A stretch of DNA of 22,721 nt. It comes from a virus. The translations under genes and the position numbers were made by a program. Positions 1-6,569 of this stretch are shown piece by piece (the stretch's first letter is position 1; each line of letters begins with the position of its first letter). The stretch lies in the IMG/VR virus record IMGVR_UViG_3300025120_000606, positions 1 to 22,721 of that record. One strand, given 5' to 3'. Below the pieces are notes generated by a model, which did not search any database, was not told the DNA's origin, and was given only the letters and a program-made list of their open reading frames with translations.

Positions 1-210
1 TTGTCAGAGGAGTACGGTTTGGACAAGGGCGACAAGGCTTTACAAGAAATAAATACCCATGAGCGTGAATGCGCTTTGAGGTACGAAAGAATTGAAGAAC
101 GGTTGAAAGATGGATCGCGTAGATTTGACAGGTTAGAAAATATGATCTGGGGTGTGTATGCCGCCGTATTCATAGCTGTCGCAATACCGATATTAATGTC
201 TATGAGGTAG
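1..210 (+). CDS. Small membrane protein, XhlA-like layout
   Basis: A 69-residue protein whose first 48 residues are charged and helical (HERECALRYERIEERL, then a DRLEN segment) and whose last 20 (IWGVYAAVFIAVAIPIL region) form one membrane-spanning segment with almost no C-terminal tail. This layout, a short coiled coil followed by one C-terminal membrane helix, is that of XhlA-type haemolysin or holin-associated phage proteins, but the match is by pattern only. It opens the lysis region: the next gene starts 3 bases after its stop. The reading frame begins at the first base of the window with TTG, so the start is uncertain; the real gene could begin further left. The MSEEY N-terminus looks natural. 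The role, probably a membrane accessory to lysis, is inferred from position. Confidence 0.6.
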   Translation: MSEEYGLDKGDKALQEINTHERECALRYERIEERLKDGSRRFDRLENMIWGVYAAVFIAVAIPILMSMR

Positions 211-213
211 AAC

Positions 214-666
214 ATGATTGCAGAAATCTCCGCGATTGTCGCTGGGGTCAATATGGCTTCAAACGCAATCAAAAAAGCAGCAAGTACAGCGGATGATTTA
301 AGCACCATAGGAACCTTTCTCAGCAAGCTGGGTGGGGCTGAAGTAGAACTGGCTAAGGCTCAGAACGCTGGCGGTTTGTCAGAAGCTGACGCTGTTAAGG
401 CTGCGCTGGCGCGTAAGCAAATTGCAGAGACAATGCAGGAGGTGAAAGACCTGTTTGTTATGAGCGGCAATGGTCATTTGTATCAGCAGTGTATGCAGGA
501 AATGGCTAATGCTCGAAAGGCAAAGCAAGAAGAGTTAGCTAGGGCTACGGCAAAGAATAAAAAGTTCTGGAAAGATATGCGCCAGATTGGGATGCTTATC
601 TTGCTGGTTGTTGTTTTAGTACCCGCTGCTGTAGGCGGGTTATTAGCGTGGTTGACTAACAGATGA
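214..666 (+). CDS. C-terminally anchored helical protein of the lysis region, unknown function
   Basis: A 150-residue protein with a hydrophobic, Ala-rich N-terminal helix (residues 1-22), a long charged helical middle (about 45-120, many Ala, Lys, Glu and Gln) and a single C-terminal membrane segment at about 126-146 (GMLILLVVVLVPAAVGG) ending in LTNR. A good ribosome binding site (GAGGTAG) ends 4 bases before the ATG and overlaps the stop of the gene upstream. The protein has no enzyme motif. The topology would suit an inner-membrane protein whose helical domain lies in the cytoplasm. It is placed with the holin and lysozyme, so a lysis or membrane-remodelling role is possible. It is not a typical inner-membrane spanin, because the membrane helix is at the wrong end. 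Function is not recognised. Confidence 0.7.
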   Translation: MIAEISAIVAGVNMASNAIKKAASTADDLSTIGTFLSKLGGAEVELAKAQNAGGLSEADAVKAALARKQIAETMQEVKDLFVMSGNGHLYQQCMQEMANARKAKQEELARATAKNKKFWKDMRQIGMLILLVVVLVPAAVGGLLAWLTNR

Positions 667-878
667 TACTGGCATTTCTTTTGATTGTTGTTGTGGATGG
701 GGAGACATTACCTAACTCATCAAACTGGTTGTTTGCAAATGCCCTAACCTGCAATCGTGCTGCCTATTATGTCGAAAGCGGAGCGACCTCGCCCCAGCAA
801 AAACGGGGATCGCAGAAAGGAATCTCAGCATACTGCGTTCCTAAGTCAGTTTCTAAAAACACAAAGCTTTGGTATTAA
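663..878 (+). CDS. Small secreted or membrane protein with two cysteines
   Basis: A 71-residue protein that starts inside the end of the previous gene (ATGA overlap), which suggests coupled translation. Residues 1-11 (MILAFLLIVVV) are a short hydrophobic segment like a signal or anchor, followed by a small polar domain with cysteines at positions 30 and 58 that could form one disulphide if exported. No lipobox is present: neither cysteine is near the hydrophobic segment, so this is not an outer-membrane lipoprotein spanin. The position between a membrane protein and the holin suggests an envelope function during lysis, but that is inference. The length and the close packing with both neighbours support a real gene. 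Confidence 0.6.
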   Translation: MILAFLLIVVVDGETLPNSSNWLFANALTCNRAAYYVESGATSPQQKRGSQKGISAYCVPKSVSKNTKLWY

Positions 879-881
879 ATT

Positions 882-1265
882 ATGAGCATCGTCGCATCAT
901 TAGTAGGGCCGGTTACAGGGCTACTTGATAAGTTCATTGAGGACAAGGATCAGAAAAACGCCTTGGCCCATGAAATTGCTACAATGTCAGAACGACATGC
1001 CCAAGAGCTTATGAAGGGCCAGCTAGACGTAAACAAGACCGAAGCTGCACATAAGTCGTTATTTGTTGCTGGCTGGCGACCGAGTATCGGGTGGGTGTGT
1101 TCGCTGGGCTTACTCTACAATACGATTATCGCCAACATTCTTGGCATCTGGGTAGACCTACCCGAAATAGATACAACACTGTTAGTTCCGGTTATGATGG
1201 GAATGCTCGGTCTGGGCGCGATGAGAAGCTACGAGAAGGTTAACTCCGTAGCTAGGGAGAAGTAA
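882..1265 (+). CDS. Holin, gene-transfer-agent 3TM type
   Basis: A 127-residue holin-family protein that should form lesions in the inner membrane to release the lysozyme encoded next. It has an amphipathic N-terminal helix (1-20), a charged helix (20-58), then the family hallmark VAGWRPSIGWVCSLGL, which begins a membrane segment at about 66-90, and a second segment at about 99-114 (LLVPVMMGMLGLGA) followed by RSYEK. The (A)GWRP-(F/S)IGW motif and the LGLGAMRSYEK ending are typical of the family described in gene transfer agents and many marine phages (GTA_holin_3TM). Length is normal for the family. Its stop overlaps the lysozyme start by one base (TAATG), so holin and endolysin are translationally coupled. 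Confidence 0.85.
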   Translation: MSIVASLVGPVTGLLDKFIEDKDQKNALAHEIATMSERHAQELMKGQLDVNKTEAAHKSLFVAGWRPSIGWVCSLGLLYNTIIANILGIWVDLPEIDTTLLVPVMMGMLGLGAMRSYEKVNSVAREK

Positions 1266-1684
1266 TGAGCGATTTAATCAGTATGCTTAAACGCCACGAA
1301 GGTGTGCGATCTAAGGTTTATATGTGCTCGGCTGGTTATGAAACAATTGCAGTAGGCAGAAACATTAGTGAATCTGGCCTTGGCCTATCTGATGATGAGA
1401 TTGACTACCTACTAGCAAACGACATCAAGCGCGTGCGAGAAGAGCTTACCGATTCATACTTCTGGTTCCCCGCAATGAACGAAGCGCGTCAAGACGCTAT
1501 GATTGATATATCGTTTAATCTGGGCCAGACTCGATTACGTGGGTTTGTAAAAGCTGTTGAAGCTATGTCCCGCGAACAGTTTGATGTTGCTGCCGATGAG
1601 TTTATGGACAGCAAATGGGCTACACAAGTGGGCAACCGTGCCTTAGAGGTAACTGAGATGATCCGCACAGGTGAGTACCCGTAA
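1265..1684 (+). CDS. Endolysin, T4-type lysozyme (GH24) with E-C-T triad
   Basis: A 139-residue glycoside hydrolase family 24 enzyme (muramidase) that cuts the glycan strands of peptidoglycan. Glu12 in KRHEG is the catalytic acid. Cys21 takes the place of the Asp20 of T4 lysozyme, and Thr27 matches Thr26, giving the spacing E-8-C-5-T that is known for a subset of this family. The usual TIGxGRN is here TIAVGRN. Later family features are the DISFNLG segment at about 80 (compare the NLVFNMG-type segment) and the RxxEVxE-type C-terminal helix (RALEVTEMIRTGEY). No signal peptide or signal-anchor is present, so it depends on the holin for export. A GGAGA ribosome binding site lies within the end of the holin gene. 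Confidence 0.92.
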   Translation: MSDLISMLKRHEGVRSKVYMCSAGYETIAVGRNISESGLGLSDDEIDYLLANDIKRVREELTDSYFWFPAMNEARQDAMIDISFNLGQTRLRGFVKAVEAMSREQFDVAADEFMDSKWATQVGNRALEVTEMIRTGEYP

Positions 1685-3543
1685 TGCCTTTACAGAAGCT
1701 ATTATTTAAACCCGGAGTAAACCGCGAAACTACAAGGTATGCGGCAGAAGAGGGCTGGTTTGACTGCGATAAAGTCAGATTTCGTGGTGGACTACCAGAA
1801 AAAATAGGTGGGTGGCAACCGCTGTCTAGTTACACGTTTCTTGGTTTGTGTAGGTCTTTACACAGTTGGGTTACGCTGTCTAATCAAAAGTTGTTAGGTG
1901 TAGGCACGAACCTAAAGTTCTATTTAGAAAAAGGTGGGCTGTACTACGACGTAACTCCAGAACGCACTCCGTCAGGTGTGTCTCTAACCAACCCGTTTGC
2001 TACTACCAGTGGATCTACTACAGTTACTGTAACCGATGCTAATGGTGGGTATATTAACGGTGATTTCGTTACATTTAGCGGAGCATCTGCTGTAGGTGGA
2101 CTAACCTTAAACGGTGAGTTCCAGATAACTTATCTTACAGGTAATACTTACACCATAGAATCTGCTACAGCCGCTAGTTCTTCTGCTACAGGTGGGGGTT
2201 CGGTAACAGCTAAGTACCAGATAAACGTCGGCCCAGAAATAGAAGTTCCGCTAGTAGGTTGGGGTGCAGGTGGGTGGAACCAAGGTACTTGGGGTAACGG
2301 AATAGAAACAGCTACAGACTCCCTACGTATATGGAGCCAATCTAATTTTGGTGAAGACCTTATATTCGGCCCTCGCAATGGAGCAGTTTACTACTGGGAT
2401 GCTTCTAACGCAGACGGGCTTAACGGGCGTGCGGTAGCACTATCCGCAATTAGTGGCGCGTCTAATACACCTACAGTACAAAACTTTATTCTTGTATCAG
2501 ATATAAGTCAGTTCGTTTTCTGCTTTGGTGCCAATACAATCGGCAGTGCCGTACAAGACCCTTTACTTATTAGGTGGTCAGACCAAGCAAACGCGGCTCA
2601 GTGGACTCCCGGTGCAACTAACCAAGCAGGTGACATAAAGCTGTCCAAAGGCTCTCAGATAGTAACTGCTTTACAGTCCCGTCAAGAAGTTTTGGTATGG
2701 ACTGACGCTGCTATGTACGCGCTACAGTATCTAGGCGGTGCTTTAGTTTGGGGTTCTCAATTACTCGGTGAAAACATATCTATTGCTTCTCAGAACTCAG
2801 CCGCCTATTCAGACGGTGTAGCTTACTGGATGGGTCGTGATTCTTTCTATATGTACGATGGTAGGGTTAAGAACTTACGCTGTGACTTAAAACGGTTTGT
2901 GTTTAATGACTTTAACTTCGATCAGGTAGATCAAGTGTTTGCTGGTACTAACGAGGGGTTCGACGAGGTTTGGTGGTTCTACTGCTCCGCTGACTCAACC
3001 ACAATAGACAAGTATGTAGTCTATAACCACGTATTGGACGTATGGTACAACGGCACGCTCGCACGCAGTGCTTGGCTAGATTCTGGCACTCGTGCTCATC
3101 CTGTTGCTGCTACGTACAGTAATAATCTAGTTACGCACGAAAACGGTGTTGACGATAACGTAACAGGCACTAACACCGCCATATCCTCGTTTATAACGTC
3201 AGCACAGTTTGATATACAGGACGGGAACAGCTTCTCGTTCATACGTCGAATACTGCCAGACGTTACATTTGACGGATCTACTGCGGAAAGCCCTAGCCTG
3301 ACTATGGAGCTACTACCTCTACAGTCATCTGGATCTGGGTTTAACTCACCTCTGTCTGAAGGTGGGTCTAATAGTGCCGCAGTTACACGCAGTGCCATAG
3401 TTCCTGTTGAGGCGTTTACAGATCAGGTCTACACCAGAGTACGTGGTAGGCAGTTATCCATAAAGATAGAGTCTGGAGATGTTGGGGTTACTTGGCAGCT
3501 AGGCGCACCCCGTTTAGACATACGCCCAGATGGTAGACGGTAA
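1684..3543 (+). CDS. Virion structural protein, tail/connector type with an inserted beta domain
   Basis: A 619-residue protein rich in aromatic, Gly, Ser and Thr residues and almost free of long helices, which points to an all-beta virion protein. The opening LLFKPGVNRETTRYAAE followed by WFDCDKVRFRGG and GGW is the style of phage proteins related to tail-hub or packaged-DNA stabilising factors (P22 gp10-like beta-propellers). That link is from pattern memory and is tentative. Residues about 105-180 form a Thr/Ser/Gly-rich insert (TTVTVTDANGG, GDFVTFSG, LNGEFQITY) like the small beta modules often inserted in phage and bacterial surface proteins. Trp-containing segments recur (VLVWTDAAMY, WWFYCSAD, VWYNGTLARSAWLDSG), as expected for repeated propeller blades. 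The start overlaps the lysozyme stop (TAATG) with an AGGTGAG ribosome binding site. Confidence 0.7.
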   Translation: MPLQKLLFKPGVNRETTRYAAEEGWFDCDKVRFRGGLPEKIGGWQPLSSYTFLGLCRSLHSWVTLSNQKLLGVGTNLKFYLEKGGLYYDVTPERTPSGVSLTNPFATTSGSTTVTVTDANGGYINGDFVTFSGASAVGGLTLNGEFQITYLTGNTYTIESATAASSSATGGGSVTAKYQINVGPEIEVPLVGWGAGGWNQGTWGNGIETATDSLRIWSQSNFGEDLIFGPRNGAVYYWDASNADGLNGRAVALSAISGASNTPTVQNFILVSDISQFVFCFGANTIGSAVQDPLLIRWSDQANAAQWTPGATNQAGDIKLSKGSQIVTALQSRQEVLVWTDAAMYALQYLGGALVWGSQLLGENISIASQNSAAYSDGVAYWMGRDSFYMYDGRVKNLRCDLKRFVFNDFNFDQVDQVFAGTNEGFDEVWWFYCSADSTTIDKYVVYNHVLDVWYNGTLARSAWLDSGTRAHPVAATYSNNLVTHENGVDDNVTGTNTAISSFITSAQFDIQDGNSFSFIRRILPDVTFDGSTAESPSLTMELLPLQSSGSGFNSPLSEGGSNSAAVTRSAIVPVEAFTDQVYTRVRGRQLSIKIESGDVGVTWQLGAPRLDIRPDGRR

Positions 3544-3722
3544 TGGCAGAAGACATAAACTTTGTTTCCCCTAGACTGCCTGATCCACCAAAAGAATATG
3601 ATTCGCAGTCTTTTGAGCAGTTTAATAACGTACTGCGTATATACTTTAATCAATTAGATGACGGGCTAAGAAAAGCAGCGGTATCCCCAGAAACTCAAGC
3701 GCAGGTATGGTTCCTTGGCTAA
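3543..3722 (+). CDS. Small conserved-looking virion-region protein, 59 residues
   Basis: A complete 59-codon gene starting with ATG in a TAATG overlap with the upstream structural gene and ending with TAA at 3720-3722. The protein begins MAEDINFVSPRLPDPPKEYD, is rich in Pro near the N-terminus, and then has one amphipathic helix (QFNNVLRIYFNQLDDGLRKA). It fills what would otherwise be a 170-base gap in a block with no gaps, and the following gene overlaps it by 8 bases. Codon use matches the neighbours. Short proteins with an FNQLD-type helix of this kind commonly sit between tail-associated genes in phages of this sort, so a small virion or assembly component is plausible. Function is unknown. 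Confidence 0.75.
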   Translation: MAEDINFVSPRLPDPPKEYDSQSFEQFNNVLRIYFNQLDDGLRKAAVSPETQAQVWFLG

Positions 3723-4038
3723 CGAATATAAAAATGCAAAAGTGGATTTAACCACTACCAACGCTACCACGCTGTATACATGTCCTTCAGCTAAAACAGC
3801 TATTATAAAGTCACTACTTGTGTCCGAAGATTCAGGTAACGCTGATACTATAACAGTGACGTTGACCAACGCCGCCGCTGCCGTGTTTAGTTTATTTAAG
3901 GTTAGTGCAGTAGGCGCTAATGGTACTGTGGAGTTACTTACTTCTCCTATAGTGCTGGAAGAATCGGAAATAATTAAAGTAACCGCAGCAACTGCTAATA
4001 GGCTTCATGTGGTCGCCAGTGTATTAGAGGTGTCGTAG
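3715..4038 (+). CDS. Putative virion beta-sandwich protein, TTG start
   Basis: A 107-residue protein predicted to be all beta: alternating segments such as TTLYTCPSAKTAIIKSLLVSE, TITVTLTN, FSLFKV and HVVASVLEVS, with short turns, as in small decoration or tail proteins. The only start that keeps the N-terminus MANEYKNAKVDLTT is TTG at 3715, inside the last 8 bases of the upstream gene in another frame, so translation is probably coupled by termination and re-initiation. The next in-frame alternatives lie well inside the first beta strand. Its stop overlaps the GTG start of the following gene (TAGTG). A structural role is inferred from fold and position; the exact role is not known. Confidence 0.7.
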   Translation: MANEYKNAKVDLTTTNATTLYTCPSAKTAIIKSLLVSEDSGNADTITVTLTNAAAAVFSLFKVSAVGANGTVELLTSPIVLEESEIIKVTAATANRLHVVASVLEVS

Positions 4039-6569
4039 TGAATATAGGAAACATAGGGCTAGGAAGTCTATTTGGTGGATTAGACCAAGCTGAATTACAA
4101 AGACGTATAGCGCAGTACCAGTCTGGAATTGGTAGCGTAGCTTCCCCTACGACTACACCTACTAAAGCTGTAGCCCCTAGACCTACGCCTACCCCGTACC
4201 GAGGAGGGCCATCTACACCTAGTTTTGGGCCTAAAACTACACCTGTGCCGTATGCCACTCCTGTAGCACCCAAGCCTGCACCAGTTAAAGCTGTAGCACC
4301 CAAGCCTGCACCCATAGTTCCTGTAGCACCTAAGCCTGCTATAACCGATGCTCGTGTACCCGGTGCTGGAATAGACTACGTAGCTCCAAAACCTGCTGCA
4401 AAACCTGCTGCAAAACCTGCTGCAAACCCGTTCCTAAGTTCAGATTCTAATTTCTCTGGGCTACAAGACTACCGTGACAAAATAGTTTCTGGTGGTGCCG
4501 ACTACTTTAAAATTGATGATGTAGATGAAGTAGACGACTACTACGACAGTGCTTACGAAAAGGCTTTTGGGTCTATTCCGGGGTTAAATACAATAGACAT
4601 AATTGGCGGTGAAGGTGGTGTTGGTGGAGGCCAAGTAGATTACAGCCCAACACGTAATCTTGGAGATGGAGAATACCGCTCATACGTAAGCAATGTACCT
4701 GAGTACTTAAAAGGTTTTAAACAGCCTGCTAAAGCAGAAGATACAAGAAATGCGTATGGTAGTATCGCTGGAGTAGGTGGCGCAAAAGATACATCCGCAG
4801 TTCTTAGCGACCACTATGGTTACGACATTACCCCCACAGAAGAAAAAGTAAACGTTGGGAGTTTTGGGGGTAATTTTGAAACCCACTCTAATGCAACATC
4901 AGAAGAAATATCTGAGTTTCAATCATTAGTTAAGCCCATATTAAAAGAGCAAATACCCTACCTACAGGCAACTGAAGGGTTAGATTACCAAGATGCTTTA
5001 CTAGAATCGTACAAACGTGACCCGATGCTTCAGTCACTATACGCAAAGTACGATGTATCTCCTGTACGCCAAACAAAAGATGGCTCTACGTATTTATACG
5101 ACCCAATGTCTTTCTCTGAGATTCGCACCAAAGAAGTTAAAGATAGCTCAGTAAAAGACGCTTTGAAAGCAGCGGCTATGATCGCGGCCTCTTTATACGG
5201 AGGTGCTATTTTAGGTGGCTCCGGTATGTTTGGGGGAACCGCTGCCGCGAGTACTACTGCTGGCACCGCCGCTACAGGTCTATCTGCTCTTGCTCCTAGT
5301 GCTGTTGCCGCTAGTCTTGGGGCTACTGCTGTACCCGGTGCTTTAGGCTCTGCACTTGCTGCTGGTACTACTTCCGCTGCTATAACCGCTGCTACTGGTG
5401 GGGATACAAATGACATCCTCAAAGCATTTGCCTTGTCCGGTGCAGGAGGGTACGCCAAAGGGTTAAGTGCTAATGCCGCTAGTTTGGGAGAACAAGTAAA
5501 AGCAGCCGAAACAGCCGCTATGTTAGGACAGGGTAGCGCAAACGAAGTTACACGCCTCGCATCAGCCGCTACGAACGCTGCGAATACAGCCAAAACATTT
5601 AATGACGTTGTAAGTACAGGTACGTTTATCAGTAGAGCCGTACAAGGTGATGTAGCTGGAGCAGTAATTGGTAAGTTCGGAGATAAATTTACCACTACGG
5701 CATTAAACAAAGTAGGTTTAGACAAAGAGTTCCTTAAAGACTTTAACATTAACCAAGATGACTTAACGTCTGGGCTTGTTAAAACTCAATTAGAGTTAGC
5801 TAAAGGCACCGATTTTGACAAGGCGTTGGTTAGGGGTCTTGGAGAGTATATTAAAGAAGGTGGCGCATTAGCACCTAATGACATGAAAACCCCTGAATTC
5901 ATTAAACGAATTGGCGATGCCATAACGTATACGGGTAAGATGTTTGACGATACTATCTTCGAGCCTGTCAAAGACGCTACTAAACCCGTCGTTGACGCAG
6001 CTAGGGCTGTAGGTAAGAAAGTAGACGATAAAGTATTTGAGCCTGTCAAAGAGACTGTTGAAGCCGCTGGTAGTGCCGTAGATGACACCCTGATACAGCC
6101 TGTACGTGAAGTAGGCAAAGCCGTAGATGACACCCTGATACAGCCTGTACGTGAAGTAGGTAAGGCTATAGATGATACAACAAAACCTGTCAGAGAAGGC
6201 GTTTCAGACGTAGTTAAAGACGTTGTTAAGGCTACAGGTTTAGGTATAGGCGATGTTATAGCCCTTCTTATGGGCGGTGCTGGCGGCGCAGGTGCAGGTA
6301 TGGGCGGTGCTGGTGTACGGGGTGGTACGCCGGGAACTATAACTGAAGAGGCTTCTCCTCTATTTAAGTTAGCAAAGGAAGAAGAGGGGCAGAAAGACGA
6401 TGTAGCTAACTTCTTAGCTAGTCTTACGGGCAACAATCCTGTAGTAAATGTTGCATCTGGTGGTATGATACAAAGTTCTTATGGGGATCTATTTGACACG
6501 ATCCACCAACCAAAACAAACATCTGACAGTACGCTTAACGAGTTACTGCGGATAGTTGGGAGTAGATAA
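4038..6569 (+). CDS. Large low-complexity virion protein, possible internal/ejection protein
   Basis: An 843-residue protein with GTG start. Layout: a short N-terminal helix (1-30), a Pro/Lys/Ala-rich tandem-repeat region (about 35-135), an acidic Tyr/Gly-rich region (about 135-370), a long Ala/Gly/Thr hydrophobic stretch (about 375-480, with AAMIAASLYGGAILGGSG), a helical section with five degenerate repeats of the type (V)DDT-PV-E-GKA (about 635-725), a Gly/Ala/Met patch (about 735-770) and a C-terminal tail with VASGGMIQSSYGDLFDTIHQ. The Ala/Gly stretch has the small-residue, membrane-active character of phage ejection proteins. No enzyme motif is visible. It is followed directly by further low-complexity virion candidates (TAATG overlap). 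Virion location is inferred; function is unknown. Confidence 0.65.
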   Translation: MNIGNIGLGSLFGGLDQAELQRRIAQYQSGIGSVASPTTTPTKAVAPRPTPTPYRGGPSTPSFGPKTTPVPYATPVAPKPAPVKAVAPKPAPIVPVAPKPAITDARVPGAGIDYVAPKPAAKPAAKPAANPFLSSDSNFSGLQDYRDKIVSGGADYFKIDDVDEVDDYYDSAYEKAFGSIPGLNTIDIIGGEGGVGGGQVDYSPTRNLGDGEYRSYVSNVPEYLKGFKQPAKAEDTRNAYGSIAGVGGAKDTSAVLSDHYGYDITPTEEKVNVGSFGGNFETHSNATSEEISEFQSLVKPILKEQIPYLQATEGLDYQDALLESYKRDPMLQSLYAKYDVSPVRQTKDGSTYLYDPMSFSEIRTKEVKDSSVKDALKAAAMIAASLYGGAILGGSGMFGGTAAASTTAGTAATGLSALAPSAVAASLGATAVPGALGSALAAGTTSAAITAATGGDTNDILKAFALSGAGGYAKGLSANAASLGEQVKAAETAAMLGQGSANEVTRLASAATNAANTAKTFNDVVSTGTFISRAVQGDVAGAVIGKFGDKFTTTALNKVGLDKEFLKDFNINQDDLTSGLVKTQLELAKGTDFDKALVRGLGEYIKEGGALAPNDMKTPEFIKRIGDAITYTGKMFDDTIFEPVKDATKPVVDAARAVGKKVDDKVFEPVKETVEAAGSAVDDTLIQPVREVGKAVDDTLIQPVREVGKAIDDTTKPVREGVSDVVKDVVKATGLGIGDVIALLMGGAGGAGAGMGGAGVRGGTPGTITEEASPLFKLAKEEEGQKDDVANFLASLTGNNPVVNVASGGMIQSSYGDLFDTIHQPKQTSDSTLNELLRIVGSR
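4258..4424 (+). repeat. Proline-rich tandem repeats inside the 843-residue gene
   Basis: Units coding for VAPKPAP-type heptads to nonads (CCTGTAGCACCCAAGCCTGC and close variants, three copies) are followed at 4389-4424 by three perfect 12-base copies of AAACCTGCTGCA coding for KPAA. The result is a stiff, extended, positively charged linker near the N-terminus. Perfect 12-base copies imply recent slippage and likely length differences between related phages. Confidence 0.85.
6075..6164 (+). repeat. Tandem 45-bp duplication inside the 843-residue gene
   Basis: Two adjacent 45-base units (6075-6119 and 6120-6164) are identical for the first 41 bases, and the only differences near the end are silent. 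Each codes for VDDTLIQPVREVGK plus a neighbouring Ala, so one 15-residue unit has been duplicated in frame. Two more diverged units lie upstream (with FEPVKDA and FEPVKET) and one downstream (TKPVREG), making about five repeats of a DD-x-PV-[KR]-E helical unit. Confidence 0.9.

Noticed and set aside
663-878. Outer-membrane spanin for the 71-residue lysis-region protein
   Set aside because: No cysteine follows the hydrophobic N-terminus, so there is no lipobox, and no partner with the inner-membrane spanin layout is next to it.
5030-5749. 239-codon open frame on the minus strand opposite the 843-residue gene
   Set aside because: It is the mirror of the Ala/Gly-rich stretch, with an Ala/Val/Pro-rich product typical of antisense frames, no ribosome binding site and no place in a leftward transcript.
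5786-6436. 216-codon minus-strand frame across the 45-bp repeats
   Set aside because: Its Ser/Thr/Pro repeats merely mirror the repeats of the plus-strand gene; no start signal is seen.
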